A DNA stretch of 64,000 bases, from NCBI GenBank assembly GCA_958296295.1, contig OY282460.1, positions 3,704,291-3,768,290 on the forward strand. Direction: 5' to 3'. The notes under the pieces were generated by a model. The model did not search any database and was not told where the DNA came from. It was given only the letters and a program-made list of their open reading frames with translations. The translations under genes were made by a program, and so were the position numbers. This DNA is from an uncultured Pseudomonadales bacterium (GTDB lineage Bacteria; Pseudomonadota; Gammaproteobacteria; Pseudomonadales; Azotimanducaceae). Each line of letters opens with the position of its first letter. Position 1 is the first letter of the stretch. Of this stretch, positions 55,671-64,000 are shown piece after piece.

Positions 55671-58220
55671 ATGTTGACCGCTTGGAAGCGATTCAACTAC
55701 GCCCTCGCGCTGCGCTTTCTGCGTTGGTGGGCGAGGCCCGTCGTCGGTGGCGTCGAACGGGTGCAACAGAATAGCGCCAACGCGCCGGCCGAACTCGTCT
55801 ACGCGCTCGCCAACCGCTCTCTGGCGGACATCCTGCTGCTCGACATCATCGCGGAGCAGAACGGCTTGCCAAGCCCGGTGGCGCCACTGCCATCGTTCGA
55901 CGAGGCGCGACGTTTCTTCTTTCTCAACCGGCCCACGGGGCTTTGGCGGCGCCACACGATGCGCAGCGCCGCCGCCTCGTCCGCCAGGATGCGGCGACTG
56001 CAAGCGAAACTGGGGGGCGGCAAAAACCGCACGGAAAGCGGGAACGGCGTCCAAGCGCTCCGGCTGGCGCCGGTTTCGATTTTCTGGGGACGCGCGGCAA
56101 ACAAGGACCGGTCTTGGATCCGCTCGCTCTTTTCCGAAGGCTGGGCGGTGTCGTCGCGGCTGCGCCGGTTGCTCATTCTGCTGTTCAACCGCCACGACAT
56201 ACTCGTCGCGTTCGCCGACCCGCTGCCGTGGCACGACATTGTCAAAGCCGGCGGAGAAGAGCTCGGCGAAACCCGTCTGACACGCCGAACGGCGCGGCTG
56301 TTGCGGGCGAAGTTCCGCAACGAGAAAGTTGTCGCGCTTGGCCCCGATCTCTCCCACCGGCGCACGCTCGTGGCGCAGATCCTGCGCAGCCCGGCAGTGG
56401 CCGCGGCGATCGACACCGAGGCCAGTGGCGAAAGGAGCCGCGACCGTTTGGTCCGCAAAGCGCGCAAGGCGGCTTTCGCCATTGCCGCCGACATGTCCTA
56501 TCCCGCCGTGCGCTTTCTCGATCGCCTGCTCACTTGGCTTTGGCACCGGGTGTATCAGGGCGTGCGCGTCTGCGGCTTCGACGGCGTTCGGGCTTTGGCC
56601 GAGACCCACACCTTGGTCTACGCGCCCTGCCACCGTTCGCATATCGACTACCTGCTGCTTTCGCACGTCCTGCATCACCGCGGCCTCATGCTTCCGCATA
56701 TCGCCGCCGGCGACAATCTCGATCTGCCACTGGTCGGTGGCGTGTTGCGCGGCGGCGGCGCGTTTTTCATGCGCCGCAGCTTCGCGCGGGACCGCGTCTA
56801 CACCGCCGTCTTCAACGAGTACGTGTATCAAGTGTTCCGCCGCGGCCACAGCATGGAGTACTTCGTTGAAGGCGGCAGAACGCGCACCGGACGCCTGCTG
56901 CCGCCGCGTTCGGGTCTGTTGCAGATGACTCTGGACGCGCATCGGCGCGGACTGCCGCGGCCGCTGGCGTTCGTGCCCGTCTATTTCGGCTACGAAAAGG
57001 TCATTGAAGCGGGCAGCTACATGGACGAGCTGCGCGGCGCGAGCAAGAAATCCGAAACGATGGGCGACGTGTTGCGCGGATTGCGGCTGGCGCGGCAGTT
57101 CTACGGCACCGCGCAGGTGTGTTTCGGCGAGCCCCTTCGGCTGGAGGACTTCCTGGCCAGCGCCGAAGCCGGCGCGGCCGAATATCCGGCGCGGCTGCTC
57201 GGCACCCGCATTCTCGCCGGCGTGAACCGCTGCGCCTTCGTCAACGCCACCAACCTGGTGGCCCTGGCCACGCTTTCCACACCGCGGCAAGCCATTGAGG
57301 AAGAGGCTCTCGTCGCGCAGATCGCCCTTTATCGAAAGTTGATTCTGCGCTCGCCACCGGGGACGAGATACGAAGTGGAAGACGCGCCCGCCGAAGAAAT
57401 GGTGCGTCGCGTGGAACGCCTCGGACTACTCGACAGAGAGGCGTCTTTTGGCGTCGGCGTTGTGCTAAGCCACGACAAGTTCACCTCGGTGTTGATGACC
57501 TGGTATCGCAGCAACGTGGCGCATGTGCTGGCGGCGCCGGCGTTCGCCGCGTGCCTGGTGGCGAACCGGCGCCGGGCGATTCGCGGCGCCCATGTCCGCC
57601 GCCTTTTCGCAACCGTGTTTCCCTACTTGGCGAGCGAGCTGCGACTCGAGGGCACCGGCGACGCCGACCATTGGCTGGCCGAACTCGAGGCGGCCGGCGT
57701 GATCGAACCGCGCGGCGACGGCTTCCTGCCGCCGGCGGACGCGACGGATCGTTTTCGTTTACGCCTGCTCGCCAATACGGTCATGCCCATTCTCGAACGC
57801 TTCTACATTGCCGCCATCCTGCTCCTCAACACCGGTGCCGGCGTGGTCGACCGCCGAGCGCTGCTGGCCGGTTGCCGCGCGAACGCGCAACGGATTTCCA
57901 AGTTGCACGGCATAGGCGCGCCGGAGTTTTCGGACGCGCGCCTGTTCGAGGGCTTCTTGCAAGGGCTTCTCAACAATGGCGTCGTGACCACGAACGCCGA
58001 CGGCAAGTTCGAGTTCGACGAGCGCATCGGCGAGATCGCCCGCGCCGGCCGCAGCGTCATCGCCGTGGAACTAAGGCAAGCGCTGGAAGACCGATCGGTG
58101 GCGGCCATCCCAACAGACGCCCCTGAAGACGCGAAAGCCAAGGCGGCCGCTTCGGCGGCCGTGCCCGCATCAACGGCCGCATCCGCGGCCGCGCCGGAGC
58201 AAAGCCCGCCCGCAACCTAG
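55671..58220 (+). CDS. plsB: Glycerol-3-phosphate 1-O-acyltransferase PlsB
   Basis: PlsB starts phospholipid synthesis by acylating glycerol 3-phosphate at the inner membrane. The 849-residue protein has the acyltransferase block I CHRSHIDYLLLSHVL (H-x4-D), block II GGGAFFMRRSF, block III VEGGRTRTGRLLPPR and block IV PLAFVPVYFGYEK. Length is typical. The C-terminal 40 residues are Ala-rich low-complexity. Its TAG shares CTAG with the rsmJ stop on the other strand. Confidence 0.95.
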   Translation: MLTAWKRFNYALALRFLRWWARPVVGGVERVQQNSANAPAELVYALANRSLADILLLDIIAEQNGLPSPVAPLPSFDEARRFFFLNRPTGLWRRHTMRSAAASSARMRRLQAKLGGGKNRTESGNGVQALRLAPVSIFWGRAANKDRSWIRSLFSEGWAVSSRLRRLLILLFNRHDILVAFADPLPWHDIVKAGGEELGETRLTRRTARLLRAKFRNEKVVALGPDLSHRRTLVAQILRSPAVAAAIDTEASGERSRDRLVRKARKAAFAIAADMSYPAVRFLDRLLTWLWHRVYQGVRVCGFDGVRALAETHTLVYAPCHRSHIDYLLLSHVLHHRGLMLPHIAAGDNLDLPLVGGVLRGGGAFFMRRSFARDRVYTAVFNEYVYQVFRRGHSMEYFVEGGRTRTGRLLPPRSGLLQMTLDAHRRGLPRPLAFVPVYFGYEKVIEAGSYMDELRGASKKSETMGDVLRGLRLARQFYGTAQVCFGEPLRLEDFLASAEAGAAEYPARLLGTRILAGVNRCAFVNATNLVALATLSTPRQAIEEEALVAQIALYRKLILRSPPGTRYEVEDAPAEEMVRRVERLGLLDREASFGVGVVLSHDKFTSVLMTWYRSNVAHVLAAPAFAACLVANRRRAIRGAHVRRLFATVFPYLASELRLEGTGDADHWLAELEAAGVIEPRGDGFLPPADATDRFRLRLLANTVMPILERFYIAAILLLNTGAGVVDRRALLAGCRANAQRISKLHGIGAPEFSDARLFEGFLQGLLNNGVVTTNADGKFEFDERIGEIARAGRSVIAVELRQALEDRSVAAIPTDAPEDAKAKAAASAAVPASTAASAAAPEQSPPAT

Positions 58221-58795
58221 CGCGATGGATCGCGTTGCGCCAGCGAACGATAGACGTCGAAACGCACGCTCCTGCCCCGCACCGACCAATCCGGCTCGCC
58301 AAGTCTCGGGCCATTGGCGCGCCGCTTCACCACCACGCGGTCCTTGGCCTGCGCCTCGGCCGCCTCGATCAACGCGACGAGTTCCGCGTCCGATGTCTCC
58401 CGGGCCAGTTTAGCGAGCATACGCATACGTTTGGCCGGCGCCGCGGATTTCGGGTGCGGGCCGAACATGGGATCAAAATAGATCACATCGAACGTGGCCT
58501 TTGCCCAAGCGTCGCGGCTGTCCTCGCAAGCAGTCGTCACCGCGCCGGTGTGCTTGGCGTGTGCCGCCACGGCTTCGACCCGCTCGCCCAGCAATCGATG
58601 CACGAGGGTTTCACATTCGCTCATGTGAACCACGCAGCCGAGCGCCGCCAAAACCAGTCCGTCGGTTCCCCATCCGGCCATGGCGTCGTGAACGCGCAAC
58701 CCCGGCGCGGCGCCGCACGCTTTGGCCAAAGCGGCGCGCCGGCCGGCCCGGGCGCGGCGCCAAACCACCGCGAGATCAAGATCGGGAGTCGCCAT
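58217..58795 (-). CDS. rsmJ: 16S rRNA (guanine1516-N2)-methyltransferase RsmJ
   Basis: RsmJ methylates G1516 of 16S rRNA. The 192-residue protein has the SAM motif HDAMAGWGTDGLVLAALG and the catalytic-region DVIYFDPMFGPHPKSAA, both close to RsmJ. It is shorter than the E. coli enzyme (about 250), starting at the second structural element; the ATG at 58795 overlaps the tsaB stop by 4 bases. The longer frame is a shadow of tsaB. The name rests on pattern plus its classical position near plsB. Confidence 0.82.
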   Translation of the reverse strand: MATPDLDLAVVWRRARAGRRAALAKACGAAPGLRVHDAMAGWGTDGLVLAALGCVVHMSECETLVHRLLGERVEAVAAHAKHTGAVTTACEDSRDAWAKATFDVIYFDPMFGPHPKSAAPAKRMRMLAKLARETSDAELVALIEAAEAQAKDRVVVKRRANGPRLGEPDWSVRGRSVRFDVYRSLAQRDPSR

Positions 58796-59544
58796 CAGAC
58801 GCCCGGTTCGGGCGTGTTCGCCGCGGAGACTCGCCAAGGGCTGTCGCCTTCCACATAGTACGGCAACGCTCGCGCCGGCGATGTCGCCGTGGCAATGCGT
58901 TTCGCCGCGACGGCGGCAAGGATGCGCGGGCTGACCGAGAGCTGCGAGCAATCGATCACGTCTTTGTCAATTTGCGTGGCGGGGGCGGGGGTGGGGGTGG
59001 GGGCGGGGGTCGGTGTTGGCGTTGGTGTGGGTGTTGGGGTGGGCGTGGTTGGGGTCAACCGATCGAAATCCAAACACTCCACTCCCGTTTTCGAGAATCG
59101 ATAGCGCGCCAAGTAGCGCCAGCCAACGCGAGAGGGCCGCGACAGCCATCGAACACCGGTCATGCCGGTCGCCAACCGCACCGCTTCGGCAGCGACCTCC
59201 GAGCTCGGGACGGCGATCACTTGGGCGCCGACCGCGAACGCCAGCCCCTGCGCTACCGCCGCGCCGATGCGCACGCCGGTGAAAGACGCCGGCCCTGCGC
59301 TGAACGCCACAAAGTCGAGATCGGATCGATCCATCGCGGCGCCGCGAATCACGTTGTCCACCATCGACAACAGGTGCTCGCCCTGCATCCTCGGCGCGAA
59401 GCGCGTATGCTCCACGCAGTCCGTCGCAGGTACCGCCACCCTTGCCTCCGCTTTTGACTCCGCAGTTTCCGCAACGGTTTCCGAGCGGGAAAGAGCCACC
59501 GAGCAAACGTCTGTCGTCGTGTCTATGGCGAGCAGATTGATCAC
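58795..59544 (-). CDS. tsaB: tRNA threonylcarbamoyladenosine biosynthesis protein TsaB
   Basis: TsaB is the scaffold protein that activates TsaD in making t6A on tRNA. The 249-residue protein shows LLAIDTTTDVCSVAL, HLLSMVDNV and FSAGPASFTGVRIGAAVAQGL with the family glycine pattern. Unusually a Thr-Pro repeat (about residues 163-190) is inserted in the C-terminal half. The GTG at 59544 is 18 bases from the divergent moeA start. The downstream rsmJ overlaps it by 1 base. Confidence 0.9.
   Translation of the reverse strand: MINLLAIDTTTDVCSVALSRSETVAETAESKAEARVAVPATDCVEHTRFAPRMQGEHLLSMVDNVIRGAAMDRSDLDFVAFSAGPASFTGVRIGAAVAQGLAFAVGAQVIAVPSSEVAAEAVRLATGMTGVRWLSRPSRVGWRYLARYRFSKTGVECLDFDRLTPTTPTPTPTPTPTPTPAPTPTPAPATQIDKDVIDCSQLSVSPRILAAVAAKRIATATSPARALPYYVEGDSPWRVSAANTPEPGV
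58981..59009 (+). repeat. Five G5 runs separated by single bases, in tsaB Thr-Pro repeat
   Basis: Five runs of five Gs are separated by single C or T bases, a very strong G-quadruplex pattern on the plus strand (template strand of tsaB). It belongs to a longer GT-rich tandem tract to about 59055 that encodes the Thr-Pro insert. Confidence 0.85.
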
Positions 59545-59562
59545 GCCGTTGCCATCGTCGCC

Positions 59563-60813
59563 ATGCTAGAAGCCCGCCCCTCTGAGTTGTTGAACATCGA
59601 CCGCGCGGTCGAACGGTTGCTCGCGTTGGCAAGTTCGGTGACCGAAGTGGAAACGGTTGCCCTGTCCGAAGCTGTCGGCCGCATCAGCGCCGAGGAAGTG
59701 CTCGCGCCGTGCGATCTGCCGCCTTTCGACGCTTCCGCAATGGACGGCTACGCGGTGTCCGCGGCGGGCGCGAACAACACCCGCGTGAAACGGTTTCGCG
59801 TGGTCGGCGAGAGCCTGGCCGGTCATCCGGCCACTTGCCCCGTAACCGAAGGCGCCGCGGTGCGGATCTTCACCGGCGCCGTCTTGCCAACCGACGCGGA
59901 CGCGGTGTTGTTGCAGGAAGACGCCACCACCGGCCGAGGGTTCGTGTCGACTGCCGAGCCGGTGCGTTCCGGGCAGCATGTGCGTCGTCGCGGCCACGAC
60001 ATCGCCACCGGCGCCACCCTTTGCGCCCCGCACACGAAGCTCTCGGCCTACCACGCCACTTGGCTGGCGGCATGCGGTATCGCTTCGGTGCGCGTCAAAC
60101 GTCGCGTGCGGGTGGCCGTCGCTTCCACCGGCGATGAACTGACAGCGCCGGGCCAGCCGCTCGGAATGGGCCAGATATACGATTCCAATCGCTTCGCCTT
60201 GTCCACGCTGCTCGGCCAAAAAGCCTGCGACATCGTTGATTTGGGTTGTCTCGCCGACGACCGCGAAGCCGTTCGAGAAGCGCTGGCGAACGCCGTCCGA
60301 CACGCGGATCTGATCGTGACGAGCGGCGGTGTTTCCGTGGGCAGCGCGGACTTCGTCAAGGACGTGATAGCCGAATTGGGCGAAGTGGAGTTCTGGCGCA
60401 TCGCCATGAAACCGGGCAAGCCGCTGACCGTCGGGCGTATCGACCAAGCGTTGGTGATCGGATTGCCGGGCAATCCCGTCTCCACCATCGTGACCTACCT
60501 GCTTTTCGTCGCCCCGGCCATAGACAAGACCGCGGGCGCAAAACCTCCCGAACCACTGATCTTGCGAGCGCGGCTTGAAAGGCCGGTGCGCCACACGCTT
60601 GGCCGCCGGGAGTATATGCGCGGTGATTTGCGCACGAGCGATGGCGAACTGCTCGTGCGCACCACGGGAGACCAAAGCTCGAACCGCCTAAGCACCTTCG
60701 CAAACGCGAACTGTCTGGTGATCATCGACGAAAACGTGAGCGACATGGCCGCCGGCGAAACGGTTGGCGTGATTCCGCTGCAAGACGAAACGGCGCATCT
60801 GCTCTGTAAATGA
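59563..60813 (+). CDS. moeA: Molybdopterin molybdenumtransferase MoeA
   Basis: MoeA inserts molybdenum into molybdopterin-AMP. The 416-residue protein has PFDASAMDGYAV, EGAAVRIFTGAVLPTDADAV, the MoCF domain VASTGDELTAPG, TSGGVSVGSADFVKDV and GLPGNPVSTIV, covering all four structural domains. The start at 59563 (ATG) is 18 bases from the divergent tsaB. No other molybdenum-cofactor gene lies in the window. A hairpin follows its stop. Confidence 0.94.
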   Translation: MLEARPSELLNIDRAVERLLALASSVTEVETVALSEAVGRISAEEVLAPCDLPPFDASAMDGYAVSAAGANNTRVKRFRVVGESLAGHPATCPVTEGAAVRIFTGAVLPTDADAVLLQEDATTGRGFVSTAEPVRSGQHVRRRGHDIATGATLCAPHTKLSAYHATWLAACGIASVRVKRRVRVAVASTGDELTAPGQPLGMGQIYDSNRFALSTLLGQKACDIVDLGCLADDREAVREALANAVRHADLIVTSGGVSVGSADFVKDVIAELGEVEFWRIAMKPGKPLTVGRIDQALVIGLPGNPVSTIVTYLLFVAPAIDKTAGAKPPEPLILRARLERPVRHTLGRREYMRGDLRTSDGELLVRTTGDQSSNRLSTFANANCLVIIDENVSDMAAGETVGVIPLQDETAHLLCK

Positions 60814-60819
60814 CACGCC

Positions 60820-60852
60820 TTTCAATAGGGCTGTCAATGACGCCCTATGAAA
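60820..60852. terminator. Hairpin downstream of moeA
   Basis: TTTCAATAGGGC pairs with GCCCTATGAAA (one bulged A), with an inner GTC-AAT-GAC stem-loop. It starts 7 bases after the moeA stop. There is no U tract, so it is only a possible (Rho-assisted or bidirectional) terminator. The rest of the 60853-60997 gap holds nothing I can name. Confidence 0.5.
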
Positions 60853-60997
60853 CCCCGGCGAATGACACGGCTAGAGCCTAGGCGTTGAAGACCCCGCTTT
60901 GGGCCCCTGTCGTTCAAATCCCGTTGATGCGACAAGTGCGCGTCGATCGGGCGGGCTGAAGCTGGCACGCAAGCCCCGCCCGAACTCCGCCTAGCCG

Positions 60998-61852
60998 CTA
61001 GCTGGCGGCGCGCCGGCGGCGCTTCTTCCTCGGTTTGGGTTCCAACGTCGCTTGGGCGGCTTTCAACTTTGCGGCTTTCTCTTTTTCCAGCGCCTTGAAG
61101 GCTCGCGTCGCGACCTCCTCGCGGGCCTTCGCCTTCTTGGCTTCCGCCTTCGTCAGCTCCGCGAGTTTGCCGCCGCGGAATTTCTCAACCGCTCGTTCGA
61201 GCTTGGCGTTGATGCGATCGGTCGCCGCCAGTTCCGCTTGGCGCAAGCGCACCGAGACGGCGTTGGCCTTGGCCTTGTAGCGGTCGTCCGCTCGCAATTC
61301 GGCTACCCGCGCCTTCGCTTCGCGCGTTTGCGCCCGGTACGCTTCGGCCTTGTTCTTGGCGCGCGCCACTTTCGCGCGCATCTTCTTCACTGCCGTTTTG
61401 TCCGCCGCGGTACCACTCGCTTTCGCCTTCGCCCGGGCGGCGGCAGCCGCTTTCTGCACATCCAGCACGACTTGGCGGGCACCCTTGAGCAACGCCACGG
61501 CGCGTTTCGCCGCACCGTCGGCGCGCACCGTCTGCGGAGAAACGGGAATGCGCCGACCGTCAACGGCAGGCGGCGCCTTCGGCTTGCGGCCGCCACGCTT
61601 CACGGCCGGTTGGGCGCTCTTGGGCGGCCTGCCGAGACGTTTCTTTGGCGCGCCTTTCGCTTCCTTCGCGCCGGCCGCGCTCTTCGCGCCAGCCGCGCCA
61701 GCCGCACGAGCCACCTTGCCCGCCTTGGCCTTTTTCGGCGCCGCACTTTTCGCCGGCGTCTTCACGGCCGCGGCGGCGGCCTTCTTGGGCGGTCTGCCAC
61801 GACGCTTTTTCGGCGCGCCGGCAGGTGCCGCTTTGGATTTCGCTCTTGCCAC
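60998..61852 (-). CDS. Histone H1-like Lys/Ala-rich AT-hook protein
   Basis: The 284-residue protein is very basic and rich in Lys, Ala and Arg. The N-terminal half carries AT-hook-type cores (KKRRGRPPKK, KKRLGRPPK, RGGRKPK) between KAAP-like repeats; the second half is a long charged helix (KAKAREEVATRAFKALEKEK). This resembles AlgP/H1-like nucleoid proteins of pseudomonads. It probably binds AT-rich DNA minor grooves. The GTG at 61852 is chosen on the start of the basic region. Low complexity limits homology claims. Confidence 0.8.
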   Translation of the reverse strand: MARAKSKAAPAGAPKKRRGRPPKKAAAAAVKTPAKSAAPKKAKAGKVARAAGAAGAKSAAGAKEAKGAPKKRLGRPPKSAQPAVKRGGRKPKAPPAVDGRRIPVSPQTVRADGAAKRAVALLKGARQVVLDVQKAAAAARAKAKASGTAADKTAVKKMRAKVARAKNKAEAYRAQTREAKARVAELRADDRYKAKANAVSVRLRQAELAATDRINAKLERAVEKFRGGKLAELTKAEAKKAKAREEVATRAFKALEKEKAAKLKAAQATLEPKPRKKRRRRAAS

Positions 61853-61989
61853 AGATCCCTCGCCTAATTGCAAATCACGATGCGGCAATGGTAGTGCAAT
61901 TCCGCAAGATGTCTACCCCTTTCTCACCGCTGTCACCGCTGCCACACACCTTGCCGGGGCACGACGCCGTTTCGTGCTTCGACCATCTG

Positions 61990-62640
61990 CTACACACCTG
62001 TCAGAGCGGCAGCGATGGCGTCCTTGGTTTCTTCCACCGTGCCATCGCCGTCGATAGTGGAATAGCGTGTGGCGGAAGTGGCGGACATGTTCGTGTAAAA
62101 ACGCACCAGCGGCCGGGTTTCAGCGTGGTAAAGGCGCAGCCGTTGCCGCACCGTGTTCTCGTTGTCGTCGGCGCGTTGGGTCAACGGCTCGCCGGTTTCG
62201 TCGTCCACATCCGGCGTGCGCGGCGGATCAAATACGACGTGGTAGGTGCGTCCGCTCGATTCGTGAACGCGACGGCCGGTAATGCGCCGCACCACCACAT
62301 CGTCGGCGACATGCACTTCCACAACATGATCGATTGCGATGCCCGCATCCACCAGCGCTTGCGCCTGCGCGATGGTGCGCGGAAACCCGTCAAACAGAAA
62401 ACCGGATTGGCAATCCGGCAAGGCGATGCGCTCTTTGACCAGCGCGACGATAGTCTCGTCGTCCACCAAACCGCCGGCAGCCATGATGTCGCGCACTTTT
62501 TCCCCCAAGCGCGTTCCCGCCGCGATCGCGGCGCGCAGCATTTCCCCGGTGGAGATCTGCGCTATGCCTTGGTCTTGGCAGATGAACTCCGCCTGCGTGC
62601 CTTTGCCCGCTCCCGGCGGCCCCAACAGGATGATCTTCAT
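61990..62640 (-). CDS. adk: Adenylate kinase
   Basis: Adk interconverts ATP plus AMP with two ADP. The 216-residue protein has the P-loop GPPGAGKGTQ (7-16), STGEMLRAA and DGFPRTIAQAQAL. The LID domain starts GRRVHESSGRTYHVVFDPP and lacks zinc-binding cysteines, the form usual in gammaproteobacteria. It is 41 bases downstream of relA on the same strand. Confidence 0.96.
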   Translation of the reverse strand: MKIILLGPPGAGKGTQAEFICQDQGIAQISTGEMLRAAIAAGTRLGEKVRDIMAAGGLVDDETIVALVKERIALPDCQSGFLFDGFPRTIAQAQALVDAGIAIDHVVEVHVADDVVVRRITGRRVHESSGRTYHVVFDPPRTPDVDDETGEPLTQRADDNENTVRQRLRLYHAETRPLVRFYTNMSATSATRYSTIDGDGTVEETKDAIAAALTGV

Positions 62641-62681
62641 TACTTCGTTGGCCGATCTTTGTGCTGTGGAAGCGCGGCTAA

Positions 62682-64000
62682 TCAGCTTCGCCGCGAGCGA
62701 CGCACATCCGCCACATCCGGCACGCGCCGAATCGCGTTTATGACGCGGGCCAGTTCGGCGACGTCGGCAACCTGCAACCGCATCGTTATCGTCGCGCTGA
62801 CGCCCGGCACTTCGGCGGTGGCGTTGGCGGCAACCACGGATATGGAGAGCTCGGCCATCACAGCCATGACATCGCGCAACAAGCCGTCGCGGTCGCGTCC
62901 GCGCACCACCACCGCTTGCCAGCCCTCCACGCCGGCGCCCGCTTCCGCGGTTTCGGCCGGCACGTCACGAGCGGTGTGCCCGCTCGACAACAACCGCACC
63001 AAATCGAACACCAGCTGATCGCCAACCCCCACGGCCAAGAACAACGCCTCGGCGGAATCGTAGCCGGCTCGCTCGGCGAGCGCCGCAAACGCATCGGCAG
63101 AGGAAAGCTCCTCCGCCAAACCCAATCGGGCGGTCGTGTCTTCCAGCAAAGCGCGGCCGGCGCGAACGTTGGAGTCCGCCAACTGGTTCTTGAACCACGT
63201 TTGGATCTTCTCGCGGGCTCGAGACGTTTTCACATAGCCGAGCGCCGGATTCAGCCACTCGCGTTTCGGCGCCGCCTCGTCACCTGTTTCTATTTCGACA
63301 CATTCGCCGGTGGCGAGTCGCCTGTTCAAGGGCACCTTGCGTCCATCCACCCGCGCGCCGCGGCATTGGTGGCCGATTTCCGTATGAACGCGGTAGGCGA
63401 AATCCACCGCGGTGGCACCCGGCGACAAATCCAACACATGGCCTCCAGGCGTCGTCACGAACACCCGCTCCTGCGCCATGTAGCCACCGTTCGCGGCGCT
63501 GCCGACTTCGTCGTGCCAATCGAGGACGCTGCGCAGCCAGTCGACTTTCTTCGACCACAACGCGCCAGCCCTGTTCGGCGCCTCTTCCTCTTTGTAGGCC
63601 CAGTGGGCGCACAACCCCAGTTCGCTTTCCTCGTGCATTTCCCGAGTGCGTATCTGCACTTCCAAGGTCTTGCCCGTCGGGCCAATGACGGCGGTGTGGA
63701 TGGAGCGGTAGCCGTTCTCCTTGGGGCTGGCGACGTAATCGTCGAACTCGTTGCGGATATGCGGCCACGACGTGTGTACCACGCCCAGCACGCGGTAACA
63801 CGCTTCAACGGTGTCCACCAGCACGCGAACGGCTTGCATGTCGCGCACTTCGGAAAGGTCGATCGCCTTGTGGTTCATCTTTTGCCAAATGCTGTAGATA
63901 TGCTTGGCGCGACCATGCACTTCGGCGGCAATTCCCTCCGCCGAAAGCCGGAACTCCAAATCTTGGCGAATGGCCTCCACCTGTCTCTCCCGGGCCTCCC
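62682..64000 (-). CDS. relA: RelA-type (p)ppGpp synthetase, 5' part outside the window
   Basis: The frame is open through base 64000, so the N-terminal domain is missing. Present are the synthetase part (RDMQAVRVLVDTVEACYRVL and DDYVASPKENGYRSIHTAV), the TGS domain (VFVTTPGGHVLDLSPGATAV), the helical region and a C-terminal ACT domain (GRDRDGLLRDVMAVMAELSI). The synthetase loop is closer to RelA than SpoT in my reading, though the hydrolase domain needed to decide is not visible. Confidence 0.88.
   Translation of the reverse strand, partial: EARERQVEAIRQDLEFRLSAEGIAAEVHGRAKHIYSIWQKMNHKAIDLSEVRDMQAVRVLVDTVEACYRVLGVVHTSWPHIRNEFDDYVASPKENGYRSIHTAVIGPTGKTLEVQIRTREMHEESELGLCAHWAYKEEEAPNRAGALWSKKVDWLRSVLDWHDEVGSAANGGYMAQERVFVTTPGGHVLDLSPGATAVDFAYRVHTEIGHQCRGARVDGRKVPLNRRLATGECVEIETGDEAAPKREWLNPALGYVKTSRAREKIQTWFKNQLADSNVRAGRALLEDTTARLGLAEELSSADAFAALAERAGYDSAEALFLAVGVGDQLVFDLVRLLSSGHTARDVPAETAEAGAGVEGWQAVVVRGRDRDGLLRDVMAVMAELSISVVAANATAEVPGVSATITMRLQVADVAELARVINAIRRVPDVADVRRSRRS

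Noticed and set aside
60911-60950. A GTTCAAATCCCG segment that looks like a tRNA T-loop
   Set aside because: The flanking arms do not form a T stem, and no anticodon or acceptor stem can be drawn, so no tRNA is called.

Overview
The window comes from a high-GC Gammaproteobacterium. The evidence is a set of housekeeping genes and neighbourhoods typical of that class: a ligA-zipA-smc block, map-glnD, the membrane acyltransferase plsB followed by rsmJ and tsaB, dnaX-ybaB-recR, a pspF/pspABC phage-shock locus and type II secretion genes gspN-gspC-gspD. ZipA and PlsB point to Gammaproteobacteria. Coding density is high, many neighbouring genes overlap by 4 bases, and GTG starts are common. The many CoA-linked catabolic genes (SDRs, crotonases, a phytanoyl-CoA dioxygenase-like protein, a CaiB-type CoA transferase, an amidohydrolase) would suit an uncultured marine or host-associated lineage, but that is inference.

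Layout. 1-5475: co-directional lipid/CoA-type genes (a 5'-truncated SDR, an NRDE/TANGO2 protein, an SDR without the usual catalytic Tyr/Lys, two crotonases, an Fe(II)/2-oxoglutarate dioxygenase fused to HEAT repeats). 5568-14627: a minus-strand AddAB-like helicase/nuclease pair followed by a stand-alone nuoF, bordered on both sides by broken DNA methyltransferase genes (an N6-adenine type with at least three frameshifts and a 5' stub of a C5-cytosine type). 14792-18611: glycolate oxidase glcDEF, divergent from dihydroorotase. 20051-26170: a ZIP metal transporter, a VOC protein, a CoA transferase, an amidohydrolase, an uncharacterised protein and an ankyrin-repeat protein. 26178-29856: ispA downstream of pspF, divergent from pspABC. 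29909-35480: a phosphodiesterase, then dnaX-ybaB-recR, rnd, a YcgN-type protein and a small membrane protein.

35548-37083 is a complete ISKra4-like insertion sequence with perfect 27-bp terminal inverted repeats and a 9-bp target duplication. Its transposase is frameshifted, and it landed between two near-identical 31-bp hairpin repeats. 37122-45455: an LLM flavin oxidoreductase, a lytic transglycosylase lipoprotein, ligA, zipA, smc. 45663-46668: two tandem paralogous lipoproteins that seem to share duplicated upstream DNA. 46822-58220: map, glnD, dapE, gspN-C-D, plsB. 58217-64000: rsmJ and tsaB divergent from moeA, then an AT-hook histone-H1-like protein, adk and a RelA-type (p)ppGpp synthetase that runs off the window.

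I did not find a clear-cut new defence or mobile system. The points most worth following are the AddAB/nuoF island bordered by methylase debris, the PhyH-HEAT fusion with its odd CoA-enzyme neighbours, the pspF-ispA-ankyrin gene chain, the tandem lipoproteins, and the TsaB gene that carries a Thr-Pro repeat and an extreme G-run tract. No tRNA, rRNA or CRISPR array was recognised.
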